Source of the DNA: Tissierellia bacterium
GTDB lineage: Bacteria; Bacillota; Clostridia; Tissierellales; Peptoniphilaceae
Assembly: GCA_012728335.1 (NCBI GenBank)
Contig: JAAYFG010000036.1
Coordinates: 1-40,911, forward strand
DNA: 40,911 bases
Direction: 5' to 3'
Shown here: piece by piece, positions 1-11,196 of the stretch
How positions within the stretch are numbered: position 1 is the stretch's first letter
Layout of the letters: each line of letters opens with the position of its first letter
Translations under genes and position numbers: made by a program
Notes under the pieces: model-generated
The model's database searches: none
Told to the model about the DNA's origin: nothing
The model's input: the letters and a program-made list of their open reading frames with translations, nothing else

Positions 1-351
1 AGTTTGTGGCATTGGACCGTCTGCAGCACTTACTACTAAGATAGCGCCGTCCATTTGAGCAGCACCTGTAATCATGTTTTTAACGTAGTCAGCGTGACCT
101 GGACAGTCTACGTGTGCGTAGTGTCTGTTTTCAGTTTCATATTCAACGTGAGAAGTAGAAATAGTAATTCCTCTTTCTCTTTCTTCTGGAGCTTTGTCTA
201 TATTTGCATAGTCAACAAACTCTCCTCCACCGTATCTTTTATTTAATACTAGTGTAATAGCAGCTGTTGTAGTAGTTTTACCATGGTCAACGTGACCAAT
301 AGTTCCTATATTAACATGCGGTTTCGTTCTTTCAAATTTTGCTTTTGACAT
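1..351 (-). CDS. tuf: Elongation factor Tu, N-terminal part (cut by window edge)
   Basis: EF-Tu carries aminoacyl-tRNA to the ribosomal A site in a GTP-dependent way. Only the first 117 codons are inside the window; the 3' part lies off the left edge. The translation starts [14 protein letters not shown] and shows the P-loop GHVDHGKT, the switch segment RERGITI and the G3 motif DCPGH, diagnostic of EF-Tu. The ATG at 349-351 is preceded by a strong GGAGGA ribosome site. It is the last visible gene of the str operon, 19 bp after fusA, with no terminator between, so it should be co-transcribed with rpsL-rpsG-fusA. Confidence 0.97.
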   Translation of the reverse strand, partial: MSKAKFERTKPHVNIGTIGHVDHGKTTTTAAITLVLNKRYGGGEFVDYANIDKAPEERERGITISTSHVEYETENRHYAHVDCPGHADYVKNMITGAAQMDGAILVVSAADGPMPQT

Positions 352-370
352 TTGTCTTCCTCCTCAATAA

Positions 371-2443
371 TTAGTCTTCTTTACCTAATAGTTTATCTAA
401 AATGCTTTTTGGTACGGCTTCATAGTGGTCAAATTGCATAGAGTATGTTGCTCTACCTTGTGTGTTTGAACGCAATGATGTTGCATATCCAAACATTTCT
501 CCAAGTGGTACATATGCTGTTACAACTTGAGCTCCACCAACTTTTTCCATTCCTTCCATACGTCCACGTCTTGAGTTAATGTCACCAATAACGTCACCCA
601 TGTACTCTTCTGGAACAGTGATTTCAACTTTTTCAATTGGTTCAAGCAATGTTGAATTACCTTTTCTTAATGCTTCTTTTATAGCCATTGATGCAGCAAT
701 TTTATATGCCATCTCTGAAGAGTCAACATCATGGTAAGAACCATCATAAAGTGTAACTTTTACGTCTAATACTTCGTATCCACCTACGATACCAGTTTTA
801 AGTGCTTCTTGGATACCTTGGTCGATAGCGTTGATATAGTCTTTTGGAATAGCTCCTCCAACAATTGCATTAACAAATTCATAACCTTTACCACTTTCGT
901 TAGGTTCAGCTTTAATTTTAACGTGACCGTATTGTCCACGACCACCTGATTGTCTAACGTATTTACCTTCTGCTTCAGCAGGGTTTTGGATAGATTCTTT
1001 GTAAGCAACTTGTGGATTACCAACATTTGCTTCAACTTTAAATTCTCTTAGAAGTCTGTCTACGATAATTTCAAGATGAAGTTCACCCATTCCTGATATT
1101 ATAGTGTCTCCAGTTTCTTCGTTTGTATATGTTTTGAAAGTCGGATCTTCTTCAGCAAGTTTTGCTAAAGCAATACCCATCTTATCTTGACTTGCTTTTG
1201 TTTTAGGTTCAATAGCTACTGAGATTACTGGCTCTGGGAATTCCATGTTCTCAAGAATTACTCTTGATTTTTCATCACAAAGTGTATCTCCTGTAGAAGT
1301 GTCTTTTAATCCTACAGCTGCTGCTATTTCACCTGCATATATTTCTTCAACTTCTTCTCTTTTGTTAGCATGCATTAAAAGAATACGTCCGATTCTTTCT
1401 CTTTTGCCTTTAGAAGAGTTATAAACATAGCTTCCTGCTTTAATAGAACCAGAGTAAACTCTGAAATATGCTAATTTACCAACATAAGGGTCAGTAACGA
1501 TTTTGAATGCAAGAGCTGAGAAAGGCTCATCATCTGATGCTACTCTTTCAATTTCTTCTCCAGATTCAACATCTACACCTTTAATAGCTTCTATATCTAA
1601 TGGTGATGGTAGGTAGTCAAGTATCGCATCTAGTAATAATTGAACACCTTTATTTTTGTAAGAAGAACCACAAGTAACTGGAGTTATTCCAACAGAAATT
1701 GTAGCTTTTCTTATAGCTTTTTTGATTTCATCAATCGTAAGCTCTTCACCTTCTAGGTACTTTTCCATTACGTCTTCATCATATTCAGCAACTGCTTCTA
1801 TTAATGCTTCTCTATATTCATTTGCTGTATCAACCATATCAGCTGGAACATCTGTTATTTCGATTTCCATGCCCATATCGTCTTTATAAATCTCTGCAAC
1901 CATTTCAACTAAGTCGATCATACCGATAAAGTTGTCTTCAGCTCCTATTGGGATTTGAATTGGTACAGGATTTGCGTTTAGTCTATTCTTAATAGTATCA
2001 ACTGATCTTGCAAAGTCAGCACCTGTTACGTCCATTTTATTGATATGAGCGATTCTTGGTACTGCGTATTTGTCAGCTTGTCTCCATACAGTCTCTGATT
2101 GAGGCTCAACTCCACTTTTAGCGTCAAATAGTGCTACTGCACCATCTAGTACTCTAAGTGATCTTTCAACTTCTACTGTAAAGTCCACGTGTCCAGGAGT
2201 ATCGATAATATTTAATCTATATCCTTTCCACATAGCTGTTGTAGCAGCAGATGTGATAGTGATTCCTCTTTCTTGTTCTTGTACCATCCAGTCCATTTGA
2301 GCTCCACCTTCGTGAGTCTCACCTACTTTATGTATTTTACCTGTATAGTAAAGAATTCTCTCAGTAGTAGTAGTCTTTCCTGCATCTATATGAGCCATGA
2401 TACCAATATTTCTAGTGTTTTCCAACGGTATTTGTCTTGGCAC
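371..2443 (-). CDS. fusA: Elongation factor G
   Basis: This is the translocase GTPase that moves tRNA and mRNA on the ribosome after peptide bond formation. The 690-residue length is normal. The G1 motif AHIDAGKT is at residues 17-24, followed by RGITI, DTPGH and NKMD, then the EF-G domains II-V with the GGRGQYGHV segment typical of domain IV. The gene sits between rpsG (33 bp upstream) and tuf (19 bp downstream) in the classic str operon order. The stop is TAA. No second EF-G copy is visible here, so this is taken as the housekeeping form. Confidence 0.98.
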   Translation of the reverse strand: MPRQIPLENTRNIGIMAHIDAGKTTTTERILYYTGKIHKVGETHEGGAQMDWMVQEQERGITITSAATTAMWKGYRLNIIDTPGHVDFTVEVERSLRVLDGAVALFDAKSGVEPQSETVWRQADKYAVPRIAHINKMDVTGADFARSVDTIKNRLNANPVPIQIPIGAEDNFIGMIDLVEMVAEIYKDDMGMEIEITDVPADMVDTANEYREALIEAVAEYDEDVMEKYLEGEELTIDEIKKAIRKATISVGITPVTCGSSYKNKGVQLLLDAILDYLPSPLDIEAIKGVDVESGEEIERVASDDEPFSALAFKIVTDPYVGKLAYFRVYSGSIKAGSYVYNSSKGKRERIGRILLMHANKREEVEEIYAGEIAAAVGLKDTSTGDTLCDEKSRVILENMEFPEPVISVAIEPKTKASQDKMGIALAKLAEEDPTFKTYTNEETGDTIISGMGELHLEIIVDRLLREFKVEANVGNPQVAYKESIQNPAEAEGKYVRQSGGRGQYGHVKIKAEPNESGKGYEFVNAIVGGAIPKDYINAIDQGIQEALKTGIVGGYEVLDVKVTLYDGSYHDVDSSEMAYKIAASMAIKEALRKGNSTLLEPIEKVEITVPEEYMGDVIGDINSRRGRMEGMEKVGGAQVVTAYVPLGEMFGYATSLRSNTQGRATYSMQFDHYEAVPKSILDKLLGKED

Positions 2444-2476
2444 AATAAACCTCCTCGTTTATTAGATAAGATAGCT

Positions 2477-2947
2477 TTACCATCTGTAGTGAGCGAACGC
2501 TTTGTTTGCTTCTGCCATCTTATGCATTTCTTCTCTTCTCTTAACACTTCCTCCAACTTCATTAGAAGCATCTATGATTTCTTTTGCTAATCTTTCAACC
2601 ATAGTTTTTTCTCCTCTAGCTCTTGAATATTTTACTAACCATCTAAGACCTAGTGTTTCTCTTCTTTCTGCTCTAACTTCCATTGGAACTTGGTAAGTCG
2701 CACCACCTACTCTTCTAGCTTTAACTTCTAGAACTGGCATTACATTGTTTAAAGCTTTGTAGAAAACTTCTAGTGAGTCCTCATTGGTTTGTTCACCTAC
2801 GTATTCTAACGCTCCATAAACGATGCCTTGTGCAATACCTTTTTTACCGTCAAGCATGATGTTGTTAACTAATTTAGTAATAACCACATCATTGTATATT
2901 GGATCTGGCATTACTTCTCTCTTAGGTACATGTCCTTTTCTTGGCAC
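2477..2947 (-). CDS. rpsG: 30S ribosomal protein S7
   Basis: S7 is a primary 16S rRNA-binding protein that nucleates assembly of the 30S head. The start is taken as the GTG at 2945-2947, giving 156 residues beginning (M)[10 protein letters not shown], exactly the family length. A GGAGGG ribosome site lies 8-9 bases upstream. The open frame continues further upstream to a TTG, but that 24-residue extension has no family counterpart and would pass through the ribosome site. The 138-bp gap to rpsL is long for this operon and contains a hairpin at 2990-3008. Stop is TAA. Confidence 0.96.
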   Translation of the reverse strand: MPRKGHVPKREVMPDPIYNDVVITKLVNNIMLDGKKGIAQGIVYGALEYVGEQTNEDSLEVFYKALNNVMPVLEVKARRVGGATYQVPMEVRAERRETLGLRWLVKYSRARGEKTMVERLAKEIIDASNEVGGSVKRREEMHKMAEANKAFAHYRW

Positions 2948-2989
2948 TTTTCTTCCCTCCTTAACTATTAAAGTAAATTCATTGGTACT

Positions 2990-3008
2990 CGACATATCGG
3001 ATATGCCG
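2990..3008 (-). promoter_or_regulatory. Leader hairpin upstream of rpsG
   Basis: Two 8-base arms (2990-2997 and 3001-3008) flank a CGG/CCG loop. In minus-strand RNA all eight pairs form, one as a G-U wobble; in plus-strand RNA that position is a mismatch, so the fold fits the rpsG message. It lies about 43 nt before the GTG start. In E. coli, S7 represses translation through the rpsL-rpsG intercistronic region; a similar role here is only an inference. Confidence 0.4.
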
Positions 3009-3085
3009 TCTTGTGCCAAATGTTAACCTTTTTATGTCTATATATAAATAAATTAATCATTTTGCACATTCATTAATAAATCTAA

Positions 3086-3496
3086 TTACTTAGATCTTTT
3101 TGCACCATATTTAGATCTGGATTGCTTTCTGTTTTCAACTCCAGCAGTATCCAAGGTACCTCTTACAATATGGTATCTTACACCTGGAAGGTCTTTTACC
3201 CTACCACCTCTGATTAAAACTACACTATGTTCTTGCAGGTTATGTCCGATCCCTGGGATATAAGCCATAACTTCTTCGTCATTAGATAGTCTTACTCTAG
3301 CAACTTTTCTAAGAGCAGAGTTAGGTTTTTTAGGTGTAACAGTTCTTACAGCTATACATACTCCTCTTTTTTGTGGAGAATTAACTGTTGTTTCCTTTTT
3401 TCTCAAAGTATTCATGTTAACACTTAACGCTGGTGACTTTGATTTGTGTTCTACTTTCTTTCTGCCTTTTCTAATCAATTGGTTAATTGTTGGCAT
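3086..3496 (-). CDS. rpsL: 30S ribosomal protein S12
   Basis: S12 sits at the decoding centre and influences accuracy. The 136-residue protein starts [14 protein letters not shown] and contains the conserved [11 protein letters not shown] and [13 protein letters not shown] segments. The lysines whose substitution classically gives streptomycin resistance are present in wild-type form. A near-perfect AAGGAGGTG ribosome site precedes the ATG. It is the first gene of the str operon and follows a consensus promoter just after rpoC. Stop is TAA. Confidence 0.98.
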   Translation of the reverse strand: MPTINQLIRKGRKKVEHKSKSPALSVNMNTLRKKETTVNSPQKRGVCIAVRTVTPKKPNSALRKVARVRLSNDEEVMAYIPGIGHNLQEHSVVLIRGGRVKDLPGVRYHIVRGTLDTAGVENRKQSRSKYGAKRSK

Positions 3497-3525
3497 TAAG
3501 GCACCTCCTTCATTTTTGAAATATA

Positions 3526-3545
3526 TATTAAACTCTTGTTTAATA
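3526..3545 (-). promoter_or_regulatory. Small hairpin in rpsL leader
   Basis: There is a perfect 8-bp inverted repeat (TATTAAAC / GTTTAATA) with a 4-nt loop about 30 nt before the rpsL ATG. It lies downstream of the larger palindrome at 3563-3604. It is AU-rich and may simply be a leader stem; no ligand or protein partner can be assigned. Confidence 0.3.
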
Positions 3546-3562
3546 ACAAATTATATAACTAC

Positions 3563-3604
3563 ATGAATAATTACTCTAAGGCTAGCCTTAAAGTAATCAT
3601 TCAT
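3563..3604 (-). promoter_or_regulatory. 42-bp palindrome at the 5' end of the str operon message
   Basis: Two 21-base arms (3563-3583 and 3584-3604) are reverse complements except at two positions. On the minus strand both exceptions become G-U wobbles, so the RNA of the str operon can pair throughout; on the plus strand they are A-C mismatches. It begins about 7 nt after the predicted start of transcription from the promoter at 3618-3646. It has no clean U-tract, so it is a poor intrinsic terminator for rpoC. It may be a 5' stabilising stem, an attenuator or a protein-binding site. Confidence 0.5.
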
Positions 3605-3617
3605 TACACACTAACAC

Positions 3618-3646
3618 ATTTTATCATTAGAAATTTTCACTGTCAA
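3618..3646 (-). promoter_or_regulatory. Sigma-A promoter of the str operon
   Basis: On the minus strand there is a perfect -35 TTGACA (3641-3646), a 17-bp spacer and a -10 TAAAAT (3618-3623) with an upstream TG. It lies just downstream of the rpoC stop codon, making rpsL-rpsG-fusA-tuf a separately startable unit. Predicted start of RNA is near 3611. Confidence 0.7.
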
Positions 3647-3649
3647 CCA

Positions 3650-6600
3650 TTAATTAATATGATTTGACTCAATTTCAATATCTTCTTGATTTTCTTCAAT
3701 GTTCGATACATTAGTGCCTTCTCTATGACCTACTTCTACTGAATTATATCTTCTAATTCCAGTACCCGCAGGTATTAATTGTCCTATAATAACATTCTCT
3801 TTTAGTCCTTCTAGTTTATCAACTTTTCCTTTTATAGCCGCTTCAGTAAGAACTCTTGTAGTCTCTTGGAAAGAAGCTGCTGATAAGAATGATTCTGTTG
3901 CAAGTGAAGCTTTTGTAATACCTAAAAGAGCTGGGCTAGAAGTAGCTGGTTGTTTATTTTCTTTTAGTGCTTCCTCATTTGCTAAATTGAATTCATTTTT
4001 GTCAACTAGTGAACCTGGTAGTAAGTTTGTATCTCCTGCTTCTTCAATTTTAACTTTAGAAAGCATTTGTCTTACTATGATTTCGATATGTTTATCAGCT
4101 ATGTCTACCCCTTGTAGTCTGTATACTCTTTGTACTTCTTTTACTATATATTTTTCTACTCCTTGCTCACCTTTTACTTTAAGCAAGTCTTGAGGATAAA
4201 CTGAACCATTAGTAAGTTCATCTCCTGCTTCAACGAAATCTCCATTTTTAACTTTTAATCTTGCACCGTATACTATATTGTAAGAATCTTCGACTCCGTC
4301 TTCTGAAGTAATTATTACTTCACGTTTTCTCTTAGCTTCTTTTATAGCAACAGTACCATCTATTCTTGATATAACTGCAAGTCCTTTTGGCTTTCTAGCT
4401 TCGAAAAGCTCTTCAACCCTTGGAAGACCTTGAGTTATATCCGATGCAGATGCTACCCCACCAGAGTGGAATGTTCTCATCGTAAGCTGAGTTCCTGGCT
4501 CTCCGATGGATTGAGCCGCGATTATACCTACTGACTCACCAATTCCAACGATTCTACCAGTTGCCATGTTCTTACCATAACAGTGAGCACATACTCCTGT
4601 TTTAGATTTACATCCAAGAACTGATCTAACTTTAACTTTCTTGATACCTGCATCTACTATTTCATCAGCTATATCATTACTGATATACTCGTTTTTACCT
4701 ACTATTACTTCTTTTGTTGATGGATGAATTACCGCTTCTGCTGCAAATCTTCCTTCGATTCTGTCTCTCATACCTTCGATGATTTCATTTCCATCTTTAA
4801 AGTCTTCTGCAACGATAAACTGATCTGTACCACAATCATTTTCACGTATTATTACTTCTTGACTTACGTCAACTAATCTTCTTGTCAAATAACCTGAGTC
4901 AGCAGTTCTGATCGCCGTATCTGCAAGACCTTTACGTGAACCATGTGTAGACATGAAGAATTCAAGTACTGAAAGTCCTTCGATGAAGTTTGAAGTTATA
5001 GGAACTTCTATAGTTCTTCCTGTTGGAGAAGCCATCAGACCACGCATACCAGCAAGCTGGCTTATTTGGTTCTTATTACCTCTCGCTCCGGATTCAGCCA
5101 TGATGTAGATATTGTTTTCGCTATCAAAGTTGTGCATAACCATATCTGTTAAATCATCTGTAGCTTTACCCCAAATCTCAATTACTTTCTCGTATCTTTC
5201 TTCATCAGATATTAGACCTCTTCTGAAAGCAGTTTCATATTTATCTACTTCTGCTCCTGCTGTGTCTAACAGTTCTTGTTTATCATCTGGAACATAAATG
5301 TCTCCCATTGATATTGAAATAGCTCCAAGTGTTGAATAATGGAATCCTAATTCTTTGATATGATCCAAGAATTCAGATGTTTCTAAGTTTCCATGTCTAT
5401 CATAAGTCTTTTCAACAATTCTACCTAGAAGTTTCTTATCTACAACTTTATCTATTTCCAGTGAATACTTATCAACTTTTCTATTAACAAATCCTAAGTC
5501 CTGTGGAATGTACTCATTTATTATAAATCTACCTATAGTACTTTCTACTAATTGTCCACGAACATCTTCTTCATCAATATGTTTTCTTACTTTAACTCTG
5601 GCATGAAGATCTGCATTTCCTGTTTCATATGCTCTGATCATCTCATCATAATTAGAAAATATCATTCCATCTCCAAGTGATTTTTCTTTAGTTTCCATTG
5701 TTAAATAGTAACTTCCTAATATCATATCTTGTGTAGGAGTAGTAATTGGCTTACCATCTTTTAAACCTAAGATATTGTTAGTTGATAACATTAGAAGTCT
5801 TGCTTCTGCTTGTGCCTCTGTTGACAGTGGTAAATGGACAGCCATTTGGTCACCGTCGAAGTCAGCATTGTATGGAGTACATACTAGTGGGTGAAGTTTA
5901 ATCGCTTTACCTTCAACTAATACTGGTTCAAATGCTTGAATACCCAGTCTATGAAGAGTAGGCGCACGGTTTAAAAGAACTGTTTGGTCTTTTATAACTT
6001 CGTCTAGTACGTCCCATATTTCTGGTCTAAGTCTTTCTACCATCCTCTTAGCAGATTTAATATTGTGTGCGTGTTCTCCCTGAACTAAACCTTTCATTAC
6101 ATAAGGTTTAAACAGCTCAAGTGCCATAAGTTTTGGCAAACCACATTGGTAGAATTTAAGTTCTGGCCCTACAACAATTACCGAACGTCCTGAATAATCA
6201 ACACGTTTACCAAGTAAGTTCTGTCTGAAACGACCTTGTTTACCTTTAAGCATTTCTGATAAACTCTTTAATGGTCTGTTTCCTGGTCCAGTTACTGGTC
6301 TTCCCCTTCTACCATTATCAACTAGAGCATCAACTGCTTCTTGAAGCATTCTCTTCTCATTTCTTGCAATGATATCTGGAGCGCCAATATCTAATAGTCT
6401 TTTTAATCTATTATTTCTATTGATTACTCTTCTATATAAATCATTTAAGTCAGATGTTGCAAATCTACCACCGTCTAATTGGACCATCGGTCTAAGATCT
6501 GGTGGAATTACAGGTATTACATCTAAAACCATCCATTCCGGTTTATTGTTAGATTTAATAAATGCATCTACAACTTCTAATCTTCTTGTAATTCTTACTC

Positions 6601-7213
6601 TTTTTTGTCCTGTCGCATCTTCAAGTTCACTTCTTAGACTTTCAGCTTCTTTTTCAAGATCGATTTTCTCTAATAGGTCTTTGATTGCTTCAGCACCCAT
6701 TTTAGCTTGGAAAGCATCTCCAAACTCTTCAACGGCATCTCTATATTCCATTTCACTTAAAAGTTGTTTTTCATATAGATTTGTTTTGCCATCTTCAACT
6801 TCTGTTACTATATATGATGCAAAGTATAGTACTTTTTCAAGTTCTCTTGGACTCATGTCTAAAAGAAGTCCCATTCTTGATGGAATTCCCTTAAAGTACC
6901 AGATGTGCGAAACTGGTGCAGCTAGTTCTATATGCCCCATTCTCTCACGTCTTACTTTAGCTTTTGTAACTTCAACTCCACACTTCTCACAAACTACGCC
7001 TTTATATCTAATTCTTTTGTATTTACCACAATTACATTCCCAGTCTTTAGTAGGTCCAAAAATCTTTTCACAGAATAGACCTTCTCTTTCTGGTTTTAAA
7101 GTTCTGTAGTTTATAGTTTCAGGTTTTTTCACTTCTCCGTAGGACCATTCTCTGATTTTATCAGGTGCAGCTAGCCCTATTCTTATTGAATCAATTAATT
7201 CGTAATCAACCAA
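3650..7213 (-). CDS. rpoC: RNA polymerase beta' subunit
   Basis: This is the catalytic large subunit of RNA polymerase, 1187 residues, normal for Firmicutes. The N-terminal zinc finger is visible near residues 58-80 ([11 protein letters not shown]...CEKCG). The catalytic magnesium loop [12 protein letters not shown] is near residues 448-459. The C-terminal region holds the second cysteine group [13 protein letters not shown]. The start is a TTG at 7211-7213, as no ATG fits the family N-terminus. The ribosome site AAGGAG can pair with CTCCTT that overlaps the TTG, see the hairpin at 7212-7228. It follows rpoB by 49 bp and shares its transcript. Stop is TAA. Confidence 0.97.
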   Translation of the reverse strand: MVDYELIDSIRIGLAAPDKIREWSYGEVKKPETINYRTLKPEREGLFCEKIFGPTKDWECNCGKYKRIRYKGVVCEKCGVEVTKAKVRRERMGHIELAAPVSHIWYFKGIPSRMGLLLDMSPRELEKVLYFASYIVTEVEDGKTNLYEKQLLSEMEYRDAVEEFGDAFQAKMGAEAIKDLLEKIDLEKEAESLRSELEDATGQKRVRITRRLEVVDAFIKSNNKPEWMVLDVIPVIPPDLRPMVQLDGGRFATSDLNDLYRRVINRNNRLKRLLDIGAPDIIARNEKRMLQEAVDALVDNGRRGRPVTGPGNRPLKSLSEMLKGKQGRFRQNLLGKRVDYSGRSVIVVGPELKFYQCGLPKLMALELFKPYVMKGLVQGEHAHNIKSAKRMVERLRPEIWDVLDEVIKDQTVLLNRAPTLHRLGIQAFEPVLVEGKAIKLHPLVCTPYNADFDGDQMAVHLPLSTEAQAEARLLMLSTNNILGLKDGKPITTPTQDMILGSYYLTMETKEKSLGDGMIFSNYDEMIRAYETGNADLHARVKVRKHIDEEDVRGQLVESTIGRFIINEYIPQDLGFVNRKVDKYSLEIDKVVDKKLLGRIVEKTYDRHGNLETSEFLDHIKELGFHYSTLGAISISMGDIYVPDDKQELLDTAGAEVDKYETAFRRGLISDEERYEKVIEIWGKATDDLTDMVMHNFDSENNIYIMAESGARGNKNQISQLAGMRGLMASPTGRTIEVPITSNFIEGLSVLEFFMSTHGSRKGLADTAIRTADSGYLTRRLVDVSQEVIIRENDCGTDQFIVAEDFKDGNEIIEGMRDRIEGRFAAEAVIHPSTKEVIVGKNEYISNDIADEIVDAGIKKVKVRSVLGCKSKTGVCAHCYGKNMATGRIVGIGESVGIIAAQSIGEPGTQLTMRTFHSGGVASASDITQGLPRVEELFEARKPKGLAVISRIDGTVAIKEAKRKREVIITSEDGVEDSYNIVYGARLKVKNGDFVEAGDELTNGSVYPQDLLKVKGEQGVEKYIVKEVQRVYRLQGVDIADKHIEIIVRQMLSKVKIEEAGDTNLLPGSLVDKNEFNLANEEALKENKQPATSSPALLGITKASLATESFLSAASFQETTRVLTEAAIKGKVDKLEGLKENVIIGQLIPAGTGIRRYNSVEVGHREGTNVSNIEENQEDIEIESNHIN

Positions 7214-7228
7214 GGAGCGTCTCTCCTT
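7212..7228 (-). promoter_or_regulatory. Hairpin that covers the rpoC ribosome site and TTG start
   Basis: In the minus-strand RNA, AAGGAG (7223-7228) is followed by a 5-nt loop and CTCCTT (7212-7217), a perfect 6-bp stem. The 5' arm is the rpoC Shine-Dalgarno sequence. The 3' arm overlaps the first two bases of the TTG start codon. Translation of rpoC may therefore depend on ribosomes finishing rpoB 49 bp upstream. That functional reading is an inference. Confidence 0.5.
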
Positions 7229-7262
7229 TCATAAAATAAAATATCTCTCTCAACTAAACATC

Positions 7263-10200
7263 TTACATAAAATCGTCGTAGTCGTCGTCATCGCTATCTT
7301 CTTCAACAAATCCTTCTGGAGCTTGATCTACTGAAATTCTTTGTATTGTTGACACAACTTTTTCTTGTCCATCTATTAGACCAGATACGTCTTCGTCTTC
7401 ATAGCTATCTTCAACTCTGTCTATTCTATTCAGATCAGCGTCTACGTCTTCTTTTAAATCCATTTCATTTCCATGTTGGTCTAGAACTATTACTTCTAGA
7501 GCTAATGATTGTAATTCTTTGATTAAAACCTTAAATGATTCTGGAGTTCCTGGTTCAGGTATGTTTTTACCTTTAACAATCGCTTCATATGTTTTAACCC
7601 TGCCGACAATATCATCTGATTTTACCGTTAATATTTCTTGAAGTGTATGAGCGGCACCATAAGCCTCTAAAGCCCATACCTCCATCTCACCAAATCTTTG
7701 TCCACCAAATTGTGCTTTACCACCTAGTGGTTGTTGAGTTACTAATGAGTATGGTCCAGTAGATCTAGCATGTATTTTCTCGTCTACTAAGTGATGTAGT
7801 TTAAGCATATACATATATCCAACTGTTACAGGATTATGGAACATTTCACCAGTTCTACCATCTCTAAGTTGGATTTTTCCATCTTCAGAGTAACCAGCTT
7901 CAGTTAATGCATCTCTGATATCTTGGTCATTTGCACCGTCAAATACTGGAGTAGCAACATGCCATCCAAGTTTCTTCGCTGCAAGACCTAAGTGAACTTC
8001 AAGCACTTGTCCCAAGTTCATACGTGATGGTACCCCTAATGGATTCAGTACTATTTGCACTGGAGTTCCGTCAGGCATATATGGCATGTCTTCTTTAGGC
8101 AATATTCTAGAGATAACCCCTTTATTACCATGACGACCGCACATTTTATCTCCAACATTTATTTTTCTCTTAGTCGCAATGAATACACGAACCATTTCGT
8201 TTACACCAGGTTGTAATTCATCACCTTTATCTCTATTGAATATCTTAACGTCAACTACTATACCAGTTTCACCATGTGGTACTCTAAGCGAAGTATCTCT
8301 AACTTCTCTAGCTTTTTCACCAAAAATTGCTCTCAACAGTCTTTCTTCAGGTGAAAGTTCAGTTTCTCCCTTTGGAGTTACTTTACCAACTAAGATGTCA
8401 CCAGCTTTAACTTCAGCACCTATTCTGATAATTCCTCTTTCGTCTAGGTTTTTAAGCATATCTTCACCAACATTAGGAATATCTCTAGATATCTCTTCAG
8501 GTCCTAATTTAGTTTCTCTAGCTTCTGATTCATATTCTTCAATATGAACTGATGTAAGAGTATCATCAATTACTAAGTCTTCGTTAACTAACATAGCATC
8601 CTCGTAGTTATATCCTTCCCAGTTCATAAATGCAGTTAGGATATTCTTACCAAGTGCCATTTCTCCAAGTTCAGTACTTGGACCATCAGCGATTATATCG
8701 CCTTTTTGTATTATTTCACCTTGTTCTACTATAGCTCTTTGATTAATAGTAGTACCTTGGTTTGCTCTTTTAAATTTATCAAGTGTATATCTAGTAATTC
8801 CCTTGTCAGAATCTCTAGTAATCTCAATTGAGTCTGCACTTACTTTGCTAACGAAACCACTTTCTTTAGCTATAACTACAACACCAGAGTCTTTTGCAGC
8901 CTTATACTCAATACCAGTACCTATTATAGGTGCTTCAGTAGTAAGTAGTGGCACAGCTTGTCTCTGCATGTTTGATCCCATCAGCGCCCTGTTAGCGTCA
9001 TCGTTCTCAAGGAAAGGAATCATTGCGGTACCTACTGAAACTATTTGTTTCGGTGATACGTCCATGTAGTCAACATCTTTAGCATCATAAATATCTACTA
9101 TTCCCATCAGACCTCTTGCAACTACTCTCTCGTTTACAAAATATCCGTTTTCATCTAGTTTCTCATTTGATTGTGCAATGATGTATTTATTTTCTGTATC
9201 TGCAGTAATATACTCAATATCTTTCGTTACTTTACCTTCACCTCTTATAACTTTTCTATAAGGAGCTTCAATAAATCCGTATTCATTAATACGTGCATAT
9301 GAAGTAAGTGAAGTAATCAGACCTATATTAGGTCCTTCTGGTGTCTCTATCGGACACATTCTACCGTAGTGAGAGTTGTGAACGTCCCTAACTTCATATC
9401 CCGCTCTATCTCTACTTAAACCACCAGGTCCAAGTGCTGACATTCTTCTCTTATGAGTAAGTTCTGTCAGTGGATTAGTTTGATCCATGAATTGAGAAAG
9501 TTGCGAACTACCAAAGAATTCTTTAATAGCAGCAGTCAGTGGACGAATATTTATAAGTAGTTGTGGAGTAATAACTTCAATATCTTGAATAGTCATTTTT
9601 TCCTTAATTACTCTTTCCATTCTTGCAAATCCTATTCTGAATTGGTTTTGTAAAAGTTCACCAACTGAACGAATTCTTCTGTTGCCTAAATGGTCAATAT
9701 CATCTACTAATCCTATTCCTTGGAATAGACCTAACTCATAACTAACACTCGATAATACATCATCTACTAAAACATGTTTTGGACTTAATTTTTTAAGATT
9801 TTCTTTGATGATTTCTTTAAGCACTTCTACATCATCATTTGCATCTACTAATTCCTTCATTAATGGATAGTAAACTTTTTCTTTAAGTCCTAATTCTGCA
9901 AAATCTATATCTAATTCAAACGCCTTAGGATCTACAAAATTATTACCTAATACATTGGCTCTCTTATCTCCATCTAGCAATACCGTTACTTTGTTGATAC
10001 CAGCATTTTCGATTTCCAGAGCTTTTTCTTCAGTAATAATCTCACCCTCAGAAACTAGTATTTCACCTGTTTCTCTGTCAATAATGTCATCAGCGCTTCT
10101 CATAAACTTAATTCTTTCGGAAATTGCTAATTTTTTATTAAATTTATATCTACCTACTTTTGCTAAATCATATCTCTTATTATCAAAGAACATATTGTTA

Positions 10201-10961
10201 AATAGTGATTCTGCACTATCTAAAGTAGGTGGTTCACCCGGTCTTAACTTTTTGTAAATTTCAATAATAGCTTCTTCCCTATTATTGGTTATATCTTTTT
10301 CTAGTGTATTAAGCAATTGCTCAGTTTCACCGAAAAGTTCTAAAATCTCTGCACGACTTTCAACGCCTAGTGCTCTAACTAGAATAGTCATAGGAATCTT
10401 TCTATTTCTATCAATTCTAGTGTGTACTATATCATTAGAGTCAGACTCTAACTCTATCCAAGCACCTCTGTTTGGTATCAATGTAGAAGAATACAGTTTT
10501 TTTCCTGTCTTATCTGTTTCTTCCTTATAATATACTCCAGGAGACCTAACTAATTGACTTACAACAACTCTTTCTGCACCATTGATAATAAAGGTACCAT
10601 TTGGTGTCATAAGTGGGATATCTCCCATAAAAACTTCTTGTTCCTTAATTTCTCCAGTCTCTTTATTCACTAGTCTAACTCTAACTTTAAGTGGAGCTGA
10701 ATAGTTTGCATCACGTTCCTTTGCCTCATCAAGACTGTACTTTATCTCATCTGAAATATAGTGGTCTACAAATTCAAGAATTAAAGTCCCTGAATAATCT
10801 TCTATTGGCGACACATCGTCTAGGACCTCTTTTAATCCTTCACTAGTAAACCAATCGTAAGATGAAGTTTGTACCTCGATTAAATCCGGTAAATCTAATA
10901 CCTCTTCAACTCGAGAGTAACTCATTCTTACTCGTTTTCCCAATTTCACAGGATGTACCAT
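7263..10961 (-). CDS. rpoB: RNA polymerase beta subunit
   Basis: Beta subunit of RNA polymerase, 1232 residues. The rifampicin region near residues 484-515 ([25 protein letters not shown]) has the wild-type residues at the classical resistance positions. [11 protein letters not shown] and the C-terminal clamp segment that contacts beta' are present. The tail is acidic ([11 protein letters not shown]). The start ATG at 10959-10961 has a GAGGGGTG ribosome site and the N-terminus [17 protein letters not shown] matches the family. Unlike the usual order, rplL is not next to it: about 4.1 kb with two other genes intervenes. It has its own promoter. Stop is TAA. Confidence 0.98.
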   Translation of the reverse strand: MVHPVKLGKRVRMSYSRVEEVLDLPDLIEVQTSSYDWFTSEGLKEVLDDVSPIEDYSGTLILEFVDHYISDEIKYSLDEAKERDANYSAPLKVRVRLVNKETGEIKEQEVFMGDIPLMTPNGTFIINGAERVVVSQLVRSPGVYYKEETDKTGKKLYSSTLIPNRGAWIELESDSNDIVHTRIDRNRKIPMTILVRALGVESRAEILELFGETEQLLNTLEKDITNNREEAIIEIYKKLRPGEPPTLDSAESLFNNMFFDNKRYDLAKVGRYKFNKKLAISERIKFMRSADDIIDRETGEILVSEGEIITEEKALEIENAGINKVTVLLDGDKRANVLGNNFVDPKAFELDIDFAELGLKEKVYYPLMKELVDANDDVEVLKEIIKENLKKLSPKHVLVDDVLSSVSYELGLFQGIGLVDDIDHLGNRRIRSVGELLQNQFRIGFARMERVIKEKMTIQDIEVITPQLLINIRPLTAAIKEFFGSSQLSQFMDQTNPLTELTHKRRMSALGPGGLSRDRAGYEVRDVHNSHYGRMCPIETPEGPNIGLITSLTSYARINEYGFIEAPYRKVIRGEGKVTKDIEYITADTENKYIIAQSNEKLDENGYFVNERVVARGLMGIVDIYDAKDVDYMDVSPKQIVSVGTAMIPFLENDDANRALMGSNMQRQAVPLLTTEAPIIGTGIEYKAAKDSGVVVIAKESGFVSKVSADSIEITRDSDKGITRYTLDKFKRANQGTTINQRAIVEQGEIIQKGDIIADGPSTELGEMALGKNILTAFMNWEGYNYEDAMLVNEDLVIDDTLTSVHIEEYESEARETKLGPEEISRDIPNVGEDMLKNLDERGIIRIGAEVKAGDILVGKVTPKGETELSPEERLLRAIFGEKAREVRDTSLRVPHGETGIVVDVKIFNRDKGDELQPGVNEMVRVFIATKRKINVGDKMCGRHGNKGVISRILPKEDMPYMPDGTPVQIVLNPLGVPSRMNLGQVLEVHLGLAAKKLGWHVATPVFDGANDQDIRDALTEAGYSEDGKIQLRDGRTGEMFHNPVTVGYMYMLKLHHLVDEKIHARSTGPYSLVTQQPLGGKAQFGGQRFGEMEVWALEAYGAAHTLQEILTVKSDDIVGRVKTYEAIVKGKNIPEPGTPESFKVLIKELQSLALEVIVLDQHGNEMDLKEDVDADLNRIDRVEDSYEDEDVSGLIDGQEKVVSTIQRISVDQAPEGFVEEDSDDDDYDDFM

Positions 10962-11069
10962 ATAAAATCTTCACCCCTCATTTGAACAATTCCAAAAGCA
11001 TTAACATACAATTTACTAAAATAAAATATGGCATAAAAACCCATATTAATCATTATTATGCGATTTTCT

Positions 11070-11098
11070 ATGTTATCACATTTCTAGCCTTATGTCAA
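11070..11098 (-). promoter_or_regulatory. Sigma-A promoter of rpoBC
   Basis: On the minus strand there is a perfect -35 TTGACA (11093-11098), a 17-bp spacer and a -10 TAACAT (11070-11075). RNA would begin near 11063, leaving a leader of about 100 nt before rpoB. Together with the terminator after rplL, it shows that rpoBC is a transcription unit separate from rplJL here. Confidence 0.7.
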
Positions 11099-11147
11099 CT
11101 CAATATAGAGCATATAAAAATAAGTTTTTTATATGAATTTTCAATTA

Positions 11148-11175
11148 TTGCTTTTATTACTCATTATATTATAAT
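11148..11175 (+). promoter_or_regulatory. Promoter of the M16C peptidase gene
   Basis: -35 TTGCTT (11148-11153), 16-bp spacer and a perfect -10 TATAAT (11170-11175). RNA would start near 11182, just before the ribosome site CGGAGGTG, giving a very short leader. It is divergent from the rpoB promoter about 50 bp away. Confidence 0.5.
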
Positions 11176-11196
11176 CTTAATATACGGAGGTGTAAA

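Noticed and set aside
2948..3019. Upstream extension of rpsG from a TTG (24 extra residues)
   Set aside because: It crosses the GGAGGG ribosome site, and S7 family members begin at PRKGHV.
3563..3604. Intrinsic terminator of rpoBC
   Set aside because: The stem is strong but lacks a U-run and lies downstream of the str promoter; kept as a leader element instead.
6369..7109. 246-residue plus-strand ORF inside rpoC
   Set aside because: It lies wholly antisense to a conserved part of rpoC; no start signal or family resemblance.
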